From Nematopogon swammerdamellus (Eukaryota > Arthropoda > Insecta > Lepidoptera > Adelidae): a stretch of 64,000 nt of DNA. The notes under the pieces are model-generated. The model was given only the letters and a program-made list of their open reading frames with translations, was not told where the DNA came from and did no database searches. Location of the stretch: contig OX336344.1 in NCBI GenBank assembly GCA_946902875.1, positions 19,799,791-19,863,790 on the forward strand, written 5' to 3'. This document shows positions 42,330 through 52,621 of the stretch, piece by piece. The translations under genes were made by a program, and so were the position numbers. Position 1 is the stretch's first letter, and each line of letters begins with the position of its first letter.

Positions 42330-42530
42330 CACCACGGTCCTTCCACGGGGCAGGTTGGTCTTCGTGCCTTACTTGCTGCTTGATAGTTATCTTGTCCTAA
42401 TACATTGCTAAATATGGCGGTCGGTGTTGTACTGTAATTTAAAAGAGTACTTGCAGCACAACACCGACTAATCTGCTTACCCAGATTGTCGATTGCCGAT
42501 ACAGCGTGTGGTATGTATGTATGTAGGTAT
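42330..42530 (+). repeat. Family-A SINE, 3' part
   Basis: 'TTGGTCTTCGTGCCTTACTT', GCTGCTTGATAGTTATCTTG, and 'GCACAACACCGACTAATCTG', then (TATG)n. The head is missing. Short TTAGG repeats lie on both sides (42303-42318, 42536-42545). Confidence 0.75.
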
Positions 42531-42627
42531 GTTACGTTAGGTTAGGCCGAATAGGTAAGTAAGTAAAAACGCGTTTTTTTTCCAGTCAGGAGTACTACAG
42601 TGATACATCTTGATAGATTATAGGTAC

Positions 42628-42725
42628 ATGAAATGAAATGAAATGAAAATATACTTTATTGCACAAAAAGTGACAAAAGGCGGACTTAAAGCCTAAGCCT
42701 AACTTATCTGCCAGTCATACCTGGG
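42628..42725 (-). mobile_element. LINE 3' tail
   Basis: (TGAAA)n, then ATATACTTTATTGCACAAAA and GTGACAAAAGGCGGACTTAA: the tail of the same group as 31938, minus strand. Nothing else remains. Confidence 0.7.
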
Positions 42726-42814
42726 ATTTTTTTTTCTTTGGAATATAAGAATACGTGTAGTATCCCCGGCCCCCATGACAGGAAAATGATTAATTAACGC
42801 CCTACTATCCTACT

Positions 42815-43081
42815 GTCATGTCAGTGCTTCCCTTGATTTCATGTCGGCTACACTGAACTGGACGGAAAGGAAAACACGAACTATTTATACGAACATAGCC
42901 GTTTCAACCGACGACGTTTCATTCAGTAGTGAGTACGAACTCGGGCGGGATACAGTTTTACGTGGAATCCGAACCACGATCAGCCTCCAACGGTCGAGCG
43001 GTCACCCATCCAAGTACTGACGGCGCTCAGGTTTGCTTAACAACAGTCGACCGACCGCACCACTGAGCTACCGAGGCTGAC
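42815..43081 (-). repeat. SINE family B
   Basis: Minus strand. The 5S-like head at the right end holds the complement of GCGCCGTCAGTACTTGGATG, and the terminal GTCAGCCTCGGTAGCTC is intact. The left end is truncated. Confidence 0.75.
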
Positions 43082-43427
43082 GAAAACTGAGCTTACTTTT
43101 AACTAAGCAGTACACGGGTCGCAGTACTAAAAAAACGCTCGTCTATTTCTGCTCGGTCCGTCTGTCCGTCTTTCCGAGTGGCCAGGCCGCGGAGTATTTT
43201 CGGGAAATCTAACGAATTGTTTTCTTTGCATAATATTACTTTGCTTTTGGATACATTATACTCAATATAACGTTTGGTGTAGAAGTAGACAAGCAATTTT
43301 CACTTTTATTATCTAAGGCGCAGAGTTTATAACGCGGTGGCCGTAATTTTTTTTTGCACGTTTATAAAAATTGTTGATTATACATTTGTAATCAATCTTT
43401 CATAATAATTCAAAAATAGGTAATCTT
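43082..43427. other. No gene seen
   Basis: Spacer. The minus frame at 43099-43296 has no support. Confidence 0.45.
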
Positions 43428-43829
43428 TTTAGGATTCCGCTCCGGTACAGGACCCTATTACTAAGCCTACGTCGTCTGTCTGTCTGTCCGTCCGTCTGTC
43501 CGTCTGTCCGAGGCGAGGGCTGTATCTCTTGAACCGTAATAGGTAGCCCGTTGAAATTTTCACAGAATATGTGTTATTATGGCCGATATAACAACAAATA
43601 ATAAAAATAAGAAAAATTTAAAAAAATCACGGGGTTTCCCATAGAAGAAACTGAAAAATGTATGCGCGGGTGCCATCTACCGAAAAGAGTATGAAGCATT
43701 TTAACTAATCATGAATTTTAACTAATATGAAACATTTCATAAAACACGCCATAGATGGCGTGAGTGGCGCTGACCATGACATGGCGATACGGAACCCTTG
43801 GTGCGCCAGTTCGACTCGCACTTGTTTTT
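43428..43829 (-). repeat. Family-E repeat
   Basis: Mirror of 28819-29168: GGACCCTATTACTAAGCCTA, the (GTCTGTCCGTCC)n tract, 'CTCTTGAACCGTAATAGGTA', and at the right 'CAGTTCGACTCGCACTTG'. Confidence 0.8.
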
Positions 43830-43924
43830 CATCGCCGTCGTCGCTCAGCAAAAATAAAGGACTGAGGTAGAATACAGGTTATCTTTTACATACATACCAA
43901 CACAGTCAGTGAAGTCAGTCATTT

Positions 43925-44175
43925 AGGGTGTATGCGTGCACTGCTGGACATACACCTCTCCATGTTTCCTCCAGTCCTCCCGGTCTTCAGCGGTACGGAG
44001 CCAATGCTTTCCGCGGACGTACCTGATGTCGTGGTCTTCCCACGCTCTGTTTTCCTGTACACAACCGCCAGTGGTAGGACAAGGTTATTGCGCCGGCTGT
44101 CGACTCTTCCGCTGCCGTGCCCAGCAGTGCCCAGCCCACTGCCTCTTGAGCTTAGCCACCCGGTGTCCAATATAC
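43925..44175 (-). mobile_element. RTE-like LINE 3' fragment
   Basis: Same sequence type as the right part of 55147-55744 ('CTGCTGGACATACRCCTCTC', 'GTCCTCCCGGYCTTCAGCG', GCCACCCGGTGTCCAATA). Frame broken. Confidence 0.7.
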
Positions 44176-45228
44176 CATCACGCTGTGCTTCGCATGATAT
44201 TATGTAATAAATATTTATGGTAAAGTTGAGTAATAATGCTTACCTCAGTAAACTCGCCTCTTCCCATCCCAACACACTGCCGTAACCATCAAATTTCATT
44301 CAATCAATGCGCTTCACCTTGGCTTCACCGTCCGCATCATTAAATCATTCAGTCCACCACTCAAAGAAATAGAATTAAGAACTTGGGAATCATCATACAT
44401 ATGGAACCTAGGCGTGCATCGTTCACCAGAATTAAATATCGTTCATTAAAAAAAAAAACAAAAAAAATAAACACAATCACCATATCAACCTCACATGTCA
44501 AAAAAATATCAACAACATTTCAATGTTGCAACATTTTACATTTTATAATTATCACTGAAGACGACATAAGTCGAAATATATGAAACTGTGTACATTTTAT
44601 GAATGATATTAGTATAAAAAAGTAATAATGCTAGGTTTCACAGTTGGCGAAAGAAAACATTAAATTTTCTCAATAGAAAAAAATTGAAAATTACCTCCAA
44701 ATAGTCAATAAAACAGCTAGTATTCAATAAAACTTTAAATTAGATTATGAAACTCTTTATAATAACAGAACTGATCTCAATATAAAGCAGTTTTTATAGG
44801 TTATAAAAACTTTTATTTTTTCATTCAAAACCATGATACGTCATTGTTCAAAACACCGAAAAATAAATATAGGACTTTGATTACATAATCGAGTATAACA
44901 GCTGTCCCTTTCGTTCTTTCACCGATACTCTATCGCCCTATCCCGCCCTTTCTCTGTAGTATAGACTCTTTAGCACCATTTTAGTCTATGGTATGACTGG
45001 TAATCTGGCGATCTAATCAAATGGAATGCACAAATTATTCAAATGTTTGACAATGACAAATCTCTAAATAGATAGATCTCTGACAGATCGGCAGTATCTT
45101 GTTTAGCCCATGTCTAGCCTAAGTGGAGAAACGATACTTAATAGGTCACAATAAAATTAAATAAAAAAAAAACTAGAAATATCTACGCAATTAAATGGTT
45201 AGTGTGCGAAAAAACACTTAAATTCATC
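44176..45228. other. No gene seen
   Basis: Very AT-rich. Frame at 44383-44583 has no support. Confidence 0.5.
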
Positions 45229-45269
45229 ATGAAATACGACATACGTAGAATACGTATGTCGTATTTCAT
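45229..45269. repeat. Perfect 19-bp hairpin
   Basis: ATGAAATACGACATACGTA and its complement separated by GAA. It sits at the left edge of a LINE fragment. Confidence 0.75.
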
Positions 45270-45279
45270 CTATATAAAA

Positions 45280-45665
45280 TATCTATGTCTACTATATCAT
45301 CTATTTCACGGGGAAGGTTCGGAGAAGGTTCGCGATTCCGTCGTCTCCATTCCACTTCCGCACTACGAGTACTGGGCAGGGGATGCAACCCTATACAATC
45401 GACCTACCGCGGACAAACCTGTTCTGTAGGTATTTTATTCACAGAACCGGCAAAATGTGGAACGCACTCCCTGCCCATCTATTTCATTCCAAGTACAGCC
45501 TGGGGTTTTTCGAAAGGGGCGTGAAAAGGCTGCTGTCATTCGCAATTCCCGTGCATGACAGAATGCCCATGGACATCGTTAGACACCTACTCGTAGGTGA
45601 AACGATGGCACATGCTTTCCATAAAAAGAAATATAGGTATCTAAAAATTTCTAACCTCGAACAAA
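45280..45665 (+). pseudogene. LINE C-terminal fragment with frameshift
   Basis: YHLFHGEGSEKV in one frame, then YTIDLPRTNLFCRYFIHRTG and KMWNALPAHLFHSKYSLGFF in another. Same family as the 22-kb LINE, opposite strand, disrupted and 5'-truncated. Confidence 0.8.
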
Positions 45666-45684
45666 TTGTATGAACAAGACGTGG

Positions 45685-46073
45685 TTTTTTTTTATGGAAA
45701 CTGACATGGTTCGGTACATCACCTACAACATCCGTGATGTCAGCCCATAACACCGGGTGAACTTGGTGCCATGTCAGTGCTTTCCTTCGGTCGTGCTGGC
45801 TACACTCAACTGGACGGAAAACACAAACTATTTACATAGCCGTTTCGACCGACCTTTCATTCAGTGCGGTGGTAACAATCCGGGCGGGTTGAACCCTACC
45901 TCCTAGTAAGATTAGAAGGGAAGGGATCTACAGTTTTACGTGGAATCCGAACAACGGTCAGCCTCCAACGGTCGAGCGGTCACCCATCCAAATAATGACC
46001 GGCCCAGCGCAGCTTTGCTTAACAATTAATAGCAACAGTCGACTGTCTGCACCACTGAGCTATCGAGGCTGAC
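45685..46073 (-). repeat. SINE family B upstream of the seven-exon gene
   Basis: Minus strand. The head at the right end (complement of GTCAGCCTCGATAGCTCAGT) lies 87 nt before the ATG at 46160. The 5S-like part is intact except for small insertions, and the tail A-run is at the left. Confidence 0.8.
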
Positions 46074-46159
46074 ATATCTGAAAATATTTTCTGATTTTCA
46101 TTTACTATGCTTCAGAATAACAAAGGATTTGAATTTTGGAACCATTAGCGACGAACAAA

Positions 46160-46259
46160 ATGACGACGCACGAACAATACATCCGATCCCTGGCTCCGCA
46201 CTTCATCAACGAGATCGTGGAAGAGGCTTGTCTTATATCAATTATCGCTTCCGATTCTG
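46160..46259 (+). CDS. Seven-exon gene, exon 1 (start)
   Basis: First coding exon of an uncharacterised 425-residue protein. Seven exons fit with phases 1, 1, 0, 0, 1, 0 and a total of 1278 nt. Reads MTTHEQYIRSLAPHFINEIV and on to IIASDSG. Residues 7-23 (YIRSLAPHFINEIVEEA) give an amphipathic pattern that lines up with PKA-RII anchoring helices such as Ht31, except for Pro13. The protein as a whole is acidic and low in hydrophobic residues, without membrane segments. A basic patch (KRIR...RPRKQRKR) lies near residues 343-375. The donor TCTG|GTAAAT is phase 1. A possible upstream acceptor (TATGCTTCAG) near 46112 hints at a 5' UTR exon. I do not know its function. Confidence 0.65.
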
Positions 46260-46406
46260 GTAAATTTGATTATTGTATTGTTTATTGATCATTCTTATGA
46301 CACTTTGACTGCACTCGAACTTGTCACAATTTGTTCTATCCGGTTCCATTACACCCACGAAGAAGAACCGACAAGAAACTTCCCAGGGTATTTTTTTATA
46401 TATATT

Positions 46407-46827
46407 ACAAGCTGTGCCCGCGGCTCCGCCCGCTCTCATATTTCACTTCACTGCTAACCTCATAATCTATTTAGCGTGATAGTAAGTAGCCTATAGTTGA
46501 TGGGAAGAATCAAGCTATCCGTAGAATTTTGTTTTATTAAAATCGGTTCAGTGGTTCTCGAGTTATAAGCGGACAGACAGACACTCAGACAGAAAGCAGA
46601 CGTTGGATTTTATTATAGGTACAAGCTGCGCCCGCGGCTCCGCCTGCTCTCATATTTAACTTCACTGCTCACCTCATAAGCCATTTAGCGTGATAGTAAG
46701 TAGCCTATAGTTGATGGGAAGAATCAAGCTATCCGTAGATTTTTTTTTTATTAAAATCGGTTCAGTGGTTCTCGAGGTATAAGTGGACAGACAGACAGAA
46801 AGCAGACGTTGGATTTTATTATAGGTA
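46407..46827 (+). repeat. Tandem pair of a 207-214 bp repeat
   Basis: Units start ACAAGCTGTGCCCGCGGCTC at 46407 and ACAAGCTGCGCCCGCGGCTC at 46621. Both pass 'AGTAAGTAGCCTATAGTTGA' and 'AAATCGGTTCAGTGGTTCTC', and end GGATTTTATTATAGGTA. A short (GGAA)n follows. Confidence 0.85.
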
Positions 46828-46969
46828 AGGAAGGAAGGAAGGAAGGATTACAAGTACTTTAGTGACTAGCCAATTATTAAAATCATCACTTACAGTCATA
46901 TCGAAAACTCTGCTTGAGAGCACGATTAACAATTTTGCTGACAGTTATGAAAGTTATTATATATACATA

Positions 46970-47301
46970 CATATCGCACACGCTGAATCTCGACAATCGG
47001 GGTAAGCAGAGTAATCGGGGTTGTGCTGCAAGAACTCTGGTATATTACAGCACAACACCGACCATCACGTTTCGCAAAGTATTTGTACAAGATTCAATCG
47101 ATTCAAATTAAGCAGCAAGTAAGGCACGAAGACCCACCTGCTGCATGATTCGGTGGAAGTACCATGCCAAGGTCAGAGGTGGCGAGCCTGTCGCCCTTTA
47201 GCACGGGATCTTGTCCTTATCCCTTAGTCGCCTTTTACGACATGCATGGAGAGAGATGCAGTGGGGATATTCTTTTTAAGTACTGGCTCCACACGGTTAT
47301 G
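46970..47301 (-). repeat. Family-A SINE
   Basis: Complete minus-strand copy from CACACGGTT (head, right end) to the 'CATATCGCACACGCTG' end on the left. Head to head with the next SINE, 15 nt apart. Confidence 0.8.
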
Positions 47302-47315
47302 GCTGTACGGTTTTG

Positions 47316-47638
47316 TACCGTGTGGGGCCGGTACTTTAAAAGAATAGCTCCACTGCATCTCTCCCCGTGTATGTCGTAAAAGGCGACTAAGGGATATGAT
47401 TCCCTTCTTATATTACTAGGTGGTAGGGTTTAACCCGCCCGGGTTGATACCACCGCACTGAATGAAAGGTCGGTCGAAACGGCTATGTAAATAGTTTGTG
47501 TTTTCCGTCCAGTTCAGTGTAGCCGGCACGACCGAAGGGAAGCACTGACGTGGCACCAAGTTCACCCGGTGTTATGGGCTGACATCACGGATGTTGTAGG
47601 TGATGTAGCCAACCGTGTCAGTATCCATAAAAAAAAAA
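47316..47638 (+). repeat. Composite SINE C
   Basis: TACCGTGTGGGGCCGGTACT head, B body, A-run tail. Same structure as 24728-25048. Confidence 0.8.
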
Positions 47639-48052
47639 TGACTACAAAGAATTAAGTGTAAGAAAAAAAAAGTGTATCATGTAGGTGTAAATTTGTTTGT
47701 TTTTTTATAAATTTTTTAATATCCAAAGTATTGATTCAATAAAGCTTAATGAACTTAATGACATGAGCAAATAAAAAAAAATATTTCGTTCGAAAAACCA
47801 ATTTTTATCTCGGCCTCGTGCATTGAATCTAAACAATACTTAGATAAGACTGTCCTTATTGCAACATAAAAATCGGTCGAGGTTTAGGGGTTGGGAGGAC
47901 ATAAACGCCGTAAGACGATTTTGTAGGTACGGAGAAAAATAATCTCGTCACTAACCCTGTCTGATCATAAGAGTTCTAATATACTAATCGGTAATCTTAT
48001 TCTATGCATAATGTTTTTCTACTTTCAACAACATACATTCTAACGAAATATA

Positions 48053-48243
48053 AAAAACCCCCGACCCTTAAAAAGTCAAAAATAATTTACGTTTACTTAC
48101 TTAATAAAAAGGAGTCGGGGGGCCGCTAAGTAAATTCCCGCGCTGCTCTGAGTTTTTATATTTTATTTATTTAGCGGCCCCCCAACTCCTTTAAGTAAGT
48201 AAACGGAAATTATTTTTGACTTTTTAAGGGTCGGGGTTTTTTT
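48053..48243. repeat. Fold-back sequence, arms about 75 bp
   Basis: Left arm 48053-48129 ('CCCCCGACCCTTAAAAAGTC' to GGGGGGCCGCTAA) pairs with 48171-48243 (TTAGCGGCCCCCC to 'GACTTTTTAAGGGTCGGGG'). 41 nt between. A few mismatches and a small gap. Confidence 0.85.
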
Positions 48244-48359
48244 AAATTTGTAATTTAACTTTTATTTCAAGTTTTAAAAAAACCGCATGCAAATCGGTAA
48301 TTTTTTTAAGATAATAAGTTTTTTTTATTACTTAATTACTGTATTACTTTGACATAGCT

Positions 48360-48530
48360 AACAAACATCCCGATTAAACAAGCTTTCTAATAAAAAAAAT
48401 CGCATCCAAATAGGTCTATCCATTTGGGAGCTACAATGCCACAGACAGACGAGCCCATACATATACACACACACCCTCACACACGTTAAACTTATAACAC
48501 CCCTCTTTTTTCGTCGGGGGTTAAAAAGAA
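48360..48530 (-). repeat. Family-H repeat
   Basis: Mirror of 26016-26175: GATTAAACAAGCTTTCTAAT, 'TTGGGAGCTACAATGCCACA', AACTTATAACACCCCTC and CGTCGGGGGTTA. Confidence 0.75.
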
Positions 48531-48555
48531 ATAATATTGACTGTTTACTGCACAG

Positions 48556-48708
48556 GCCTACCGTGGCGAGATCTGTTGAAGACAAACTATGAGATGTCTA
48601 CACAAATGGATACAACTTCGAACTCTAAAGAAGACAATGTTGTATTTAATATTGGAAATATTGATATGATAGTACTAACATCGACACCGGAGAAAGAGGA
48701 TCAAAAGG
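48556..48708 (+). CDS. Seven-exon gene, exon 2
   Basis: After TTTACTGCACAG. Phase 1 start (GGC joined from exon 1). Reads GLPWRDLLKTNYEMSTQMDT to TSTPEKEDQKG. Donor AAGG|GTACGT, phase 1. Polar, Ser/Thr/Asp-rich; residues about 34-84. Confidence 0.7.
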
Positions 48709-48988
48709 GTACGTTATGTGAAAAGATTTCGTACAATTTTAAGTGAATAAAATTTCACAGAATGTTTATTCTAATTTAGAAATCAATATCATAGAATAAA
48801 TTCAAGTATCAAACGAATGTGTAAATACATATAGGATTTATAGTGTAAGGTGCAACGATACTTTGCATGTTTGTTTCATTTAACATGGAGCAATGTCGCA
48901 ATGTTATTGATAATATAGAAAGAAAGAAAATCGAAAAATATTTAAAATAATAAAAACACAATAAAATAAACAAAATATAAATTATAGC

Positions 48989-49044
48989 AGAAAGGGAGCA
49001 GACACAGCACGATGTTCACATCGTGCTGTGTCTGCTCCCTTTCT
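48989..49044. repeat. Perfect 26-bp hairpin with 4-nt loop (intron 2)
   Basis: AGAAAGGGAGCAGACACAGC continuing to CACGATG pairs without mismatch with CATCGTGCTGTGTCTGCTCC continuing to CTTTCT. The loop is TTCA. It lies between exons 2 and 3. Confidence 0.85.
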
Positions 49045-49183
49045 TTACAAATCTTTACAAATAAGTACAACAACAACAAACAAATCTTTACCCAATCTTT
49101 ACAAATAAGGACAGCTGGTTTTTAAGTCTTCCCGTACGTTGACGCGGTCTGCACAAATAGTGTATGTTTATGTGATATTTTAG

Positions 49184-49359
49184 AATCCTCCGGTATAGAT
49201 ACAAAGGCAAGTTCTATACAACTCTATGATAATGTTCCGGTTGAAGATGAAACTATGACAGTGAACAATAATGACAATGAACTGGATTTAATTGTTGAAC
49301 CTGTTGCCAAAATAGGTGAAGATATTCGTTCAATGAACAAACAAATTAATCCAGATTTG
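49184..49359 (+). CDS. Seven-exon gene, exon 3
   Basis: After GTGATATTTTAG. Reads ESSGIDTKASSIQLYDNVPV to MNKQINPDL. Donor TTG|GTAAGT, phase 0. Acidic, Asn/Asp-rich; residues about 85-143. Confidence 0.7.
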
Positions 49360-50062
49360 GTAAGTATTATGTACTAAGTAACTTTAATTAAATACTATAA
49401 TTACAAATATAACAGAATAAAAAAAAACATCAGAAGAACATGCAGGTAAAGTATTGCGCATACGCGGACTTTTCAATATAAACAATTTCTACCCGTCAAC
49501 TCCAATGCTCCAAACGTCAAACGTCCAATTGCTGGGAGAAGGTTTATCCTCTGATTGTCTATGGTTACACTAATGTTAGGATTATCTCGCGGATATAGAA
49601 GAAGAGATTATACAACTCCGCGAGACAATCTGAAGATAAGCTGTATCGGAGGATAATCCTTCTTATGACAAATTGAGCCTTAAACAAATTCATTAGAAAA
49701 AATCTGCTCAGTTTTGTAAAATACATAGGGGTTTTTATACATTTTATTTTAAGTTGAGATGTAATTTAGTTTTAATTGAATTTATTTGTTTTCTTACATT
49801 ATGCATAATATGCAGGTATTCTCTGCGCTTATATTTCCCCCAAGTATAGTCTCAAAAGAAGCGCACCTGTCATATCGGCATGGCATTTGCAACCCCCGCA
49901 TGCGACTCCATTATCCGCATGGCCGTCATTAGACATCTTAAGGGTGGATCGGTTCCACATGCCACGCTTTAAAAAAAATGAAATTTATACTTTTTTTATT
50001 GAACAGATGAAAATTTATTATAAAAAATAAAAAATTACCATTAAACAGATTAATCATTTTAG
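49360..50062 (+). other. Intron 3; contains LINE 3'-end fragment
   Basis: GT...TTTTAG. 49840-49980 carries the end of the 22-kb LINE family on the plus strand (FPPSIVSKEAH, RHGICNPRMR). The rest has no feature. Confidence 0.6.
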
Positions 50063-50386
50063 ATTGCAGCTTTCACGTATGAATTTGATAGAATCTCAGA
50101 TATCAATGAACGTGGAGCCTATTTAAACAAAACCTACGATATTGTGACTTCCCAAATATTTGAACCGGAATGTTCCGAAGCAATATGTAAAAATTCTTCT
50201 GAGCTTATAGCATCGGATGATATTGACAAGATCGAACAAAACGAGCCTACTCGTAGGGAATCTGACGATGAAGAAAATATAACCGAAAAAGATGCAAAAA
50301 TTATTGACCAGGAAAATCATGCATGTATTACTACAGCTCATCGAGAAGATAATACAAATATAATGATTGTTGAAGGCAATGAGATG
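50063..50386 (+). CDS. Seven-exon gene, exon 4
   Basis: After CATTTTAG. 108 codons from IAAFTYEFDRISDINERGAY to NIMIVEGNEM, acidic and disordered in look (SDDIDKIEQNEPTRRESDDE). The frame runs past the exon, but the next exon reads only in phase 0. The only phase-0 donor with good context is ATG|GCAAGT, a GC donor. Residues about 144-251. Confidence 0.6.
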
Positions 50387-50496
50387 GCAAGTATAATGAA
50401 TCAAATCAAGGATATAAAATTTAAAATAGATCTTAGAAAAAATGTGGCTTACTTGAACATAATGTTAAAAAAATATATATATTTTTTTCCTTACAG
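50387..50496 (+). other. GC-AG intron 4, 110 nt
   Basis: Begins GCAAGTATAA, which matches the known GC-AG donor consensus, and ends in a T-rich tract plus CCTTACAG. A GT donor at 50391 would shift the frame into a stop. Confidence 0.6.
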
Positions 50497-50596
50497 CACG
50501 TGAGTGAATTGCCTCAAGAAGCAATAAAAGAAAAAGAAACCAACCCCAACCAAAGTGCATTTGGCCTGTTAGAGAAAACCTTTTTCACATTGAATC
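50497..50596 (+). CDS. Seven-exon gene, exon 5
   Basis: After TTTCCTTACAG. Reads HVSELPQEAIKEKETNPNQS to EKTFFTLN. Donor AATC|GTTAGT, phase 1. Residues about 252-284. Confidence 0.65.
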
Positions 50597-50633
50597 GTTA
50601 GTATCTCTGTATTTGCTAATTATTATGTATATA

Positions 50634-51949
50634 CCGGGTGCGGCGATTGAACTGTCCGTATGTGAAAATGAAATACTTCTGTTAATTTTCAATATTTATT
50701 TATACACTTATGCCATGTGAAAATAGTAAGTTTAAAGTTTTATTATGACTTATTCCGAAGGAATTAACCCGCCTTTAGCCTTTACTACAAGCTGAAGTCT
50801 CTTTCGGAAAGAAGCGCAGGCTGCTCGAACGACGTTGTCACTCAAATAATTTCCATTCTCTCGTAAGAGTAACTTTGAGCGCTTCTACCGAAGTGTGTTT
50901 TTTAGCACAGGCCCTGGCCTGTAAATCACCCCAAATACAAAAGTCCAGCGGATTCAAGTCGGGCGATGACGACGGCCACATATCTCGGTCGATCAGCACT
51001 GGAACGTTTGCTTTCAACCAATTTTGCGTTCCAATTGCTCTGTGCGATGGTACCGAGTCTTGCTGGAAAGTCCAACGCTCAGAACCGAATGTGTTGCGTG
51101 CCCACGGTATCAGCCCTGGTCGCAAGACTTTGTCTCGATAGATTTGTTGGTTTATTTTGACTTGGTTGCGACGCATTGGAAGAAAAACGAGCGAAGAACG
51201 GCCATTTTCAGACACCGCCGCCCAGACCATAATTTGGTCGGCTCCTTGGCGTCGAGTGACTTGCAATTCCTCTGAATGGTCGCTGACACGTCTCTTCAAC
51301 CAAACACGGTCATTTTGTTTGTTTAAAAACTGTTCAACGCAAAAAGTTTTCTCATCTGAAAACGCCAAATTGGGAAGCTCGCCAGAGTCGAGCAAGCGAA
51401 TCAGCTCTTTCGATCGATCCAACCGTTTGCTACGCTGTAAAGCAGTGAGTTCCTGAGAAAGGTTTTTTTTAATGGTTTGACTTTAAGCTTTTCCTTCAAT
51501 ATGGGACGAACGCTGAGATCGCTCACCTTGAGATCCTGCGCGAGCTGGTTTGCTGAGCGCGCTGGATTTCTGTCTAATCGATGACACACCTTTTCGACAA
51601 CTGCTGGCGCCGTTGCAGTACAGCGTCGTCCGCCACCGTAGCGTTTCTTAACGCTACCAGTCTCATTATAACGTTGAATAGTGCGATGCACAAATTTCTC
51701 GTTCAATTGAAGATTTGGCAGCGCTCGACGTATTTCGATAGTCGATTTTCCCTCCAAATGAAGAGCAATTACTGAATTTCGTTTTAAATCCATTGTTCTA
51801 AATTCGAACGTGTTTCTCTTACAACATAATCACTTCAAATGATGATAGAGAACATGTAAAAGATCAACATTTGAAATTTGCGCGGCGTTCGATTCAGTGG
51901 TTCGAATTTTAAAATAGTTAGAGACGGACAGTTCAATCGCCGCACCCGG
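50634..51949 (-). mobile_element. Mariner-family transposon in intron 5
   Basis: 1316 bp between TA (50632-50633) and TA (51950-51951). Perfect 26-bp terminal inverted repeats (CCGGGTGCGGCGATTGAACT continuing to GTCCGT). The transposase is on the minus strand, opposite to the host gene. Length, TA target and domain order fit mariner. Confidence 0.95.
50838..51793 (-). pseudogene. Mariner transposase with one frameshift (DD37D type)
   Basis: A cut-and-paste DNA transposase. N-terminal part (51793-51401): MDLKRNSVIALHLEGKSTIE and helix-turn-helix DNA-binding words, ending at a frameshift near 51440-51480, close to a T8 run. Catalytic part (in another frame, 51422-50838): the first Asp in FSDEKTF, the second in FQQDSVPSHR, the third in NPLDFCIWG. 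There are 37 residues between the second and third, which points to the maT/mori-like DD37D group rather than classical DD34D. Apart from the frameshift both halves are open, so decay is recent. No functional product is expected from this copy. Confidence 0.9.
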
Positions 51950-51951
51950 TA

Positions 51952-52505
51952 TTTATTGTTGATAAACACGCCTGTCACAGAAACTTAGACATAATTTGTA
52001 GATACCCACATATTCCACTACGGACCCAGAATTATTATAGGTATATGCAGCCATGCGATACACAGATAATACAATGTTAGGTGACTGATAGAGTTTGTTA
52101 GTTACTAGGCTCTAGACCACAGATAATGGATCTAGACTCTTGTGCTAGGATCATTTCGTACGTTTTAACCTGGCCAACCATATTTATTATTATGGATATG
52201 ATAAGCATTTTTGCATGCACTTAGTACCTCAAGTATTTCGAGTCAAATAATTGAGATATACCTAGGTATACCTATTCTATTTCCCTACCACTTAAAAAAA
52301 TTGATATTGACCTTGAGCGTTCAGCTCCATCGCACAAACGTCATGCGCGAAGAGCCATCTATCTCTCTCTTGGGCGTGTATTTGCGGCAGGCACGGCGAA
52401 GCAAGCAGGATAGAACGTCTGTGCAAGGGAACTAACGCTTAAAAGGTCAATGTCCTTTTTTCCGCGTGGTCGGAAAAGAGAGTAAAGTCATTATTTACTT
52501 TACAG
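51952..52505 (+). other. Remainder of intron 5
   Basis: AT-rich, ending TTATTTACTTTACAG. No other element seen. Confidence 0.6.
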
Positions 52506-52621
52506 GGGACGAAGAGCCATCTTCTGAGGTGGAGAGCTCTGAAACTAGCGAAAGGCTGACCATGCACGAGGTGGAACTGCTGATGCATAAAGAGACAGAA
52601 GAGCAGAACTCAGAGCAAGAG
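52506..52621 (+). CDS. Seven-exon gene, exon 6
   Basis: After TTTACTTTACAG. Reads DEEPSSEVESSETSERLTMH to KETEEQNSEQE, very acidic. To link to exon 7 (phase 0) the donor would be GAG|GCATGA, a second GC donor. Otherwise translation ends at TGA 52625-52627 (one extra Ala). GAG|GTGGAA at about 52568 is a weaker GT alternative, also phase 0. Residues about 285-323. Confidence 0.5.

Larger units (their letters stand above)
46260..48555 (+). other. Intron 1 of the seven-exon gene
   Basis: GT...CACAG, about 2.3 kb. It holds a tandem repeat pair, two SINEs head to head, a fold-back sequence and a family-H repeat, listed separately. 47640-48052 shows nothing else. Confidence 0.6.
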
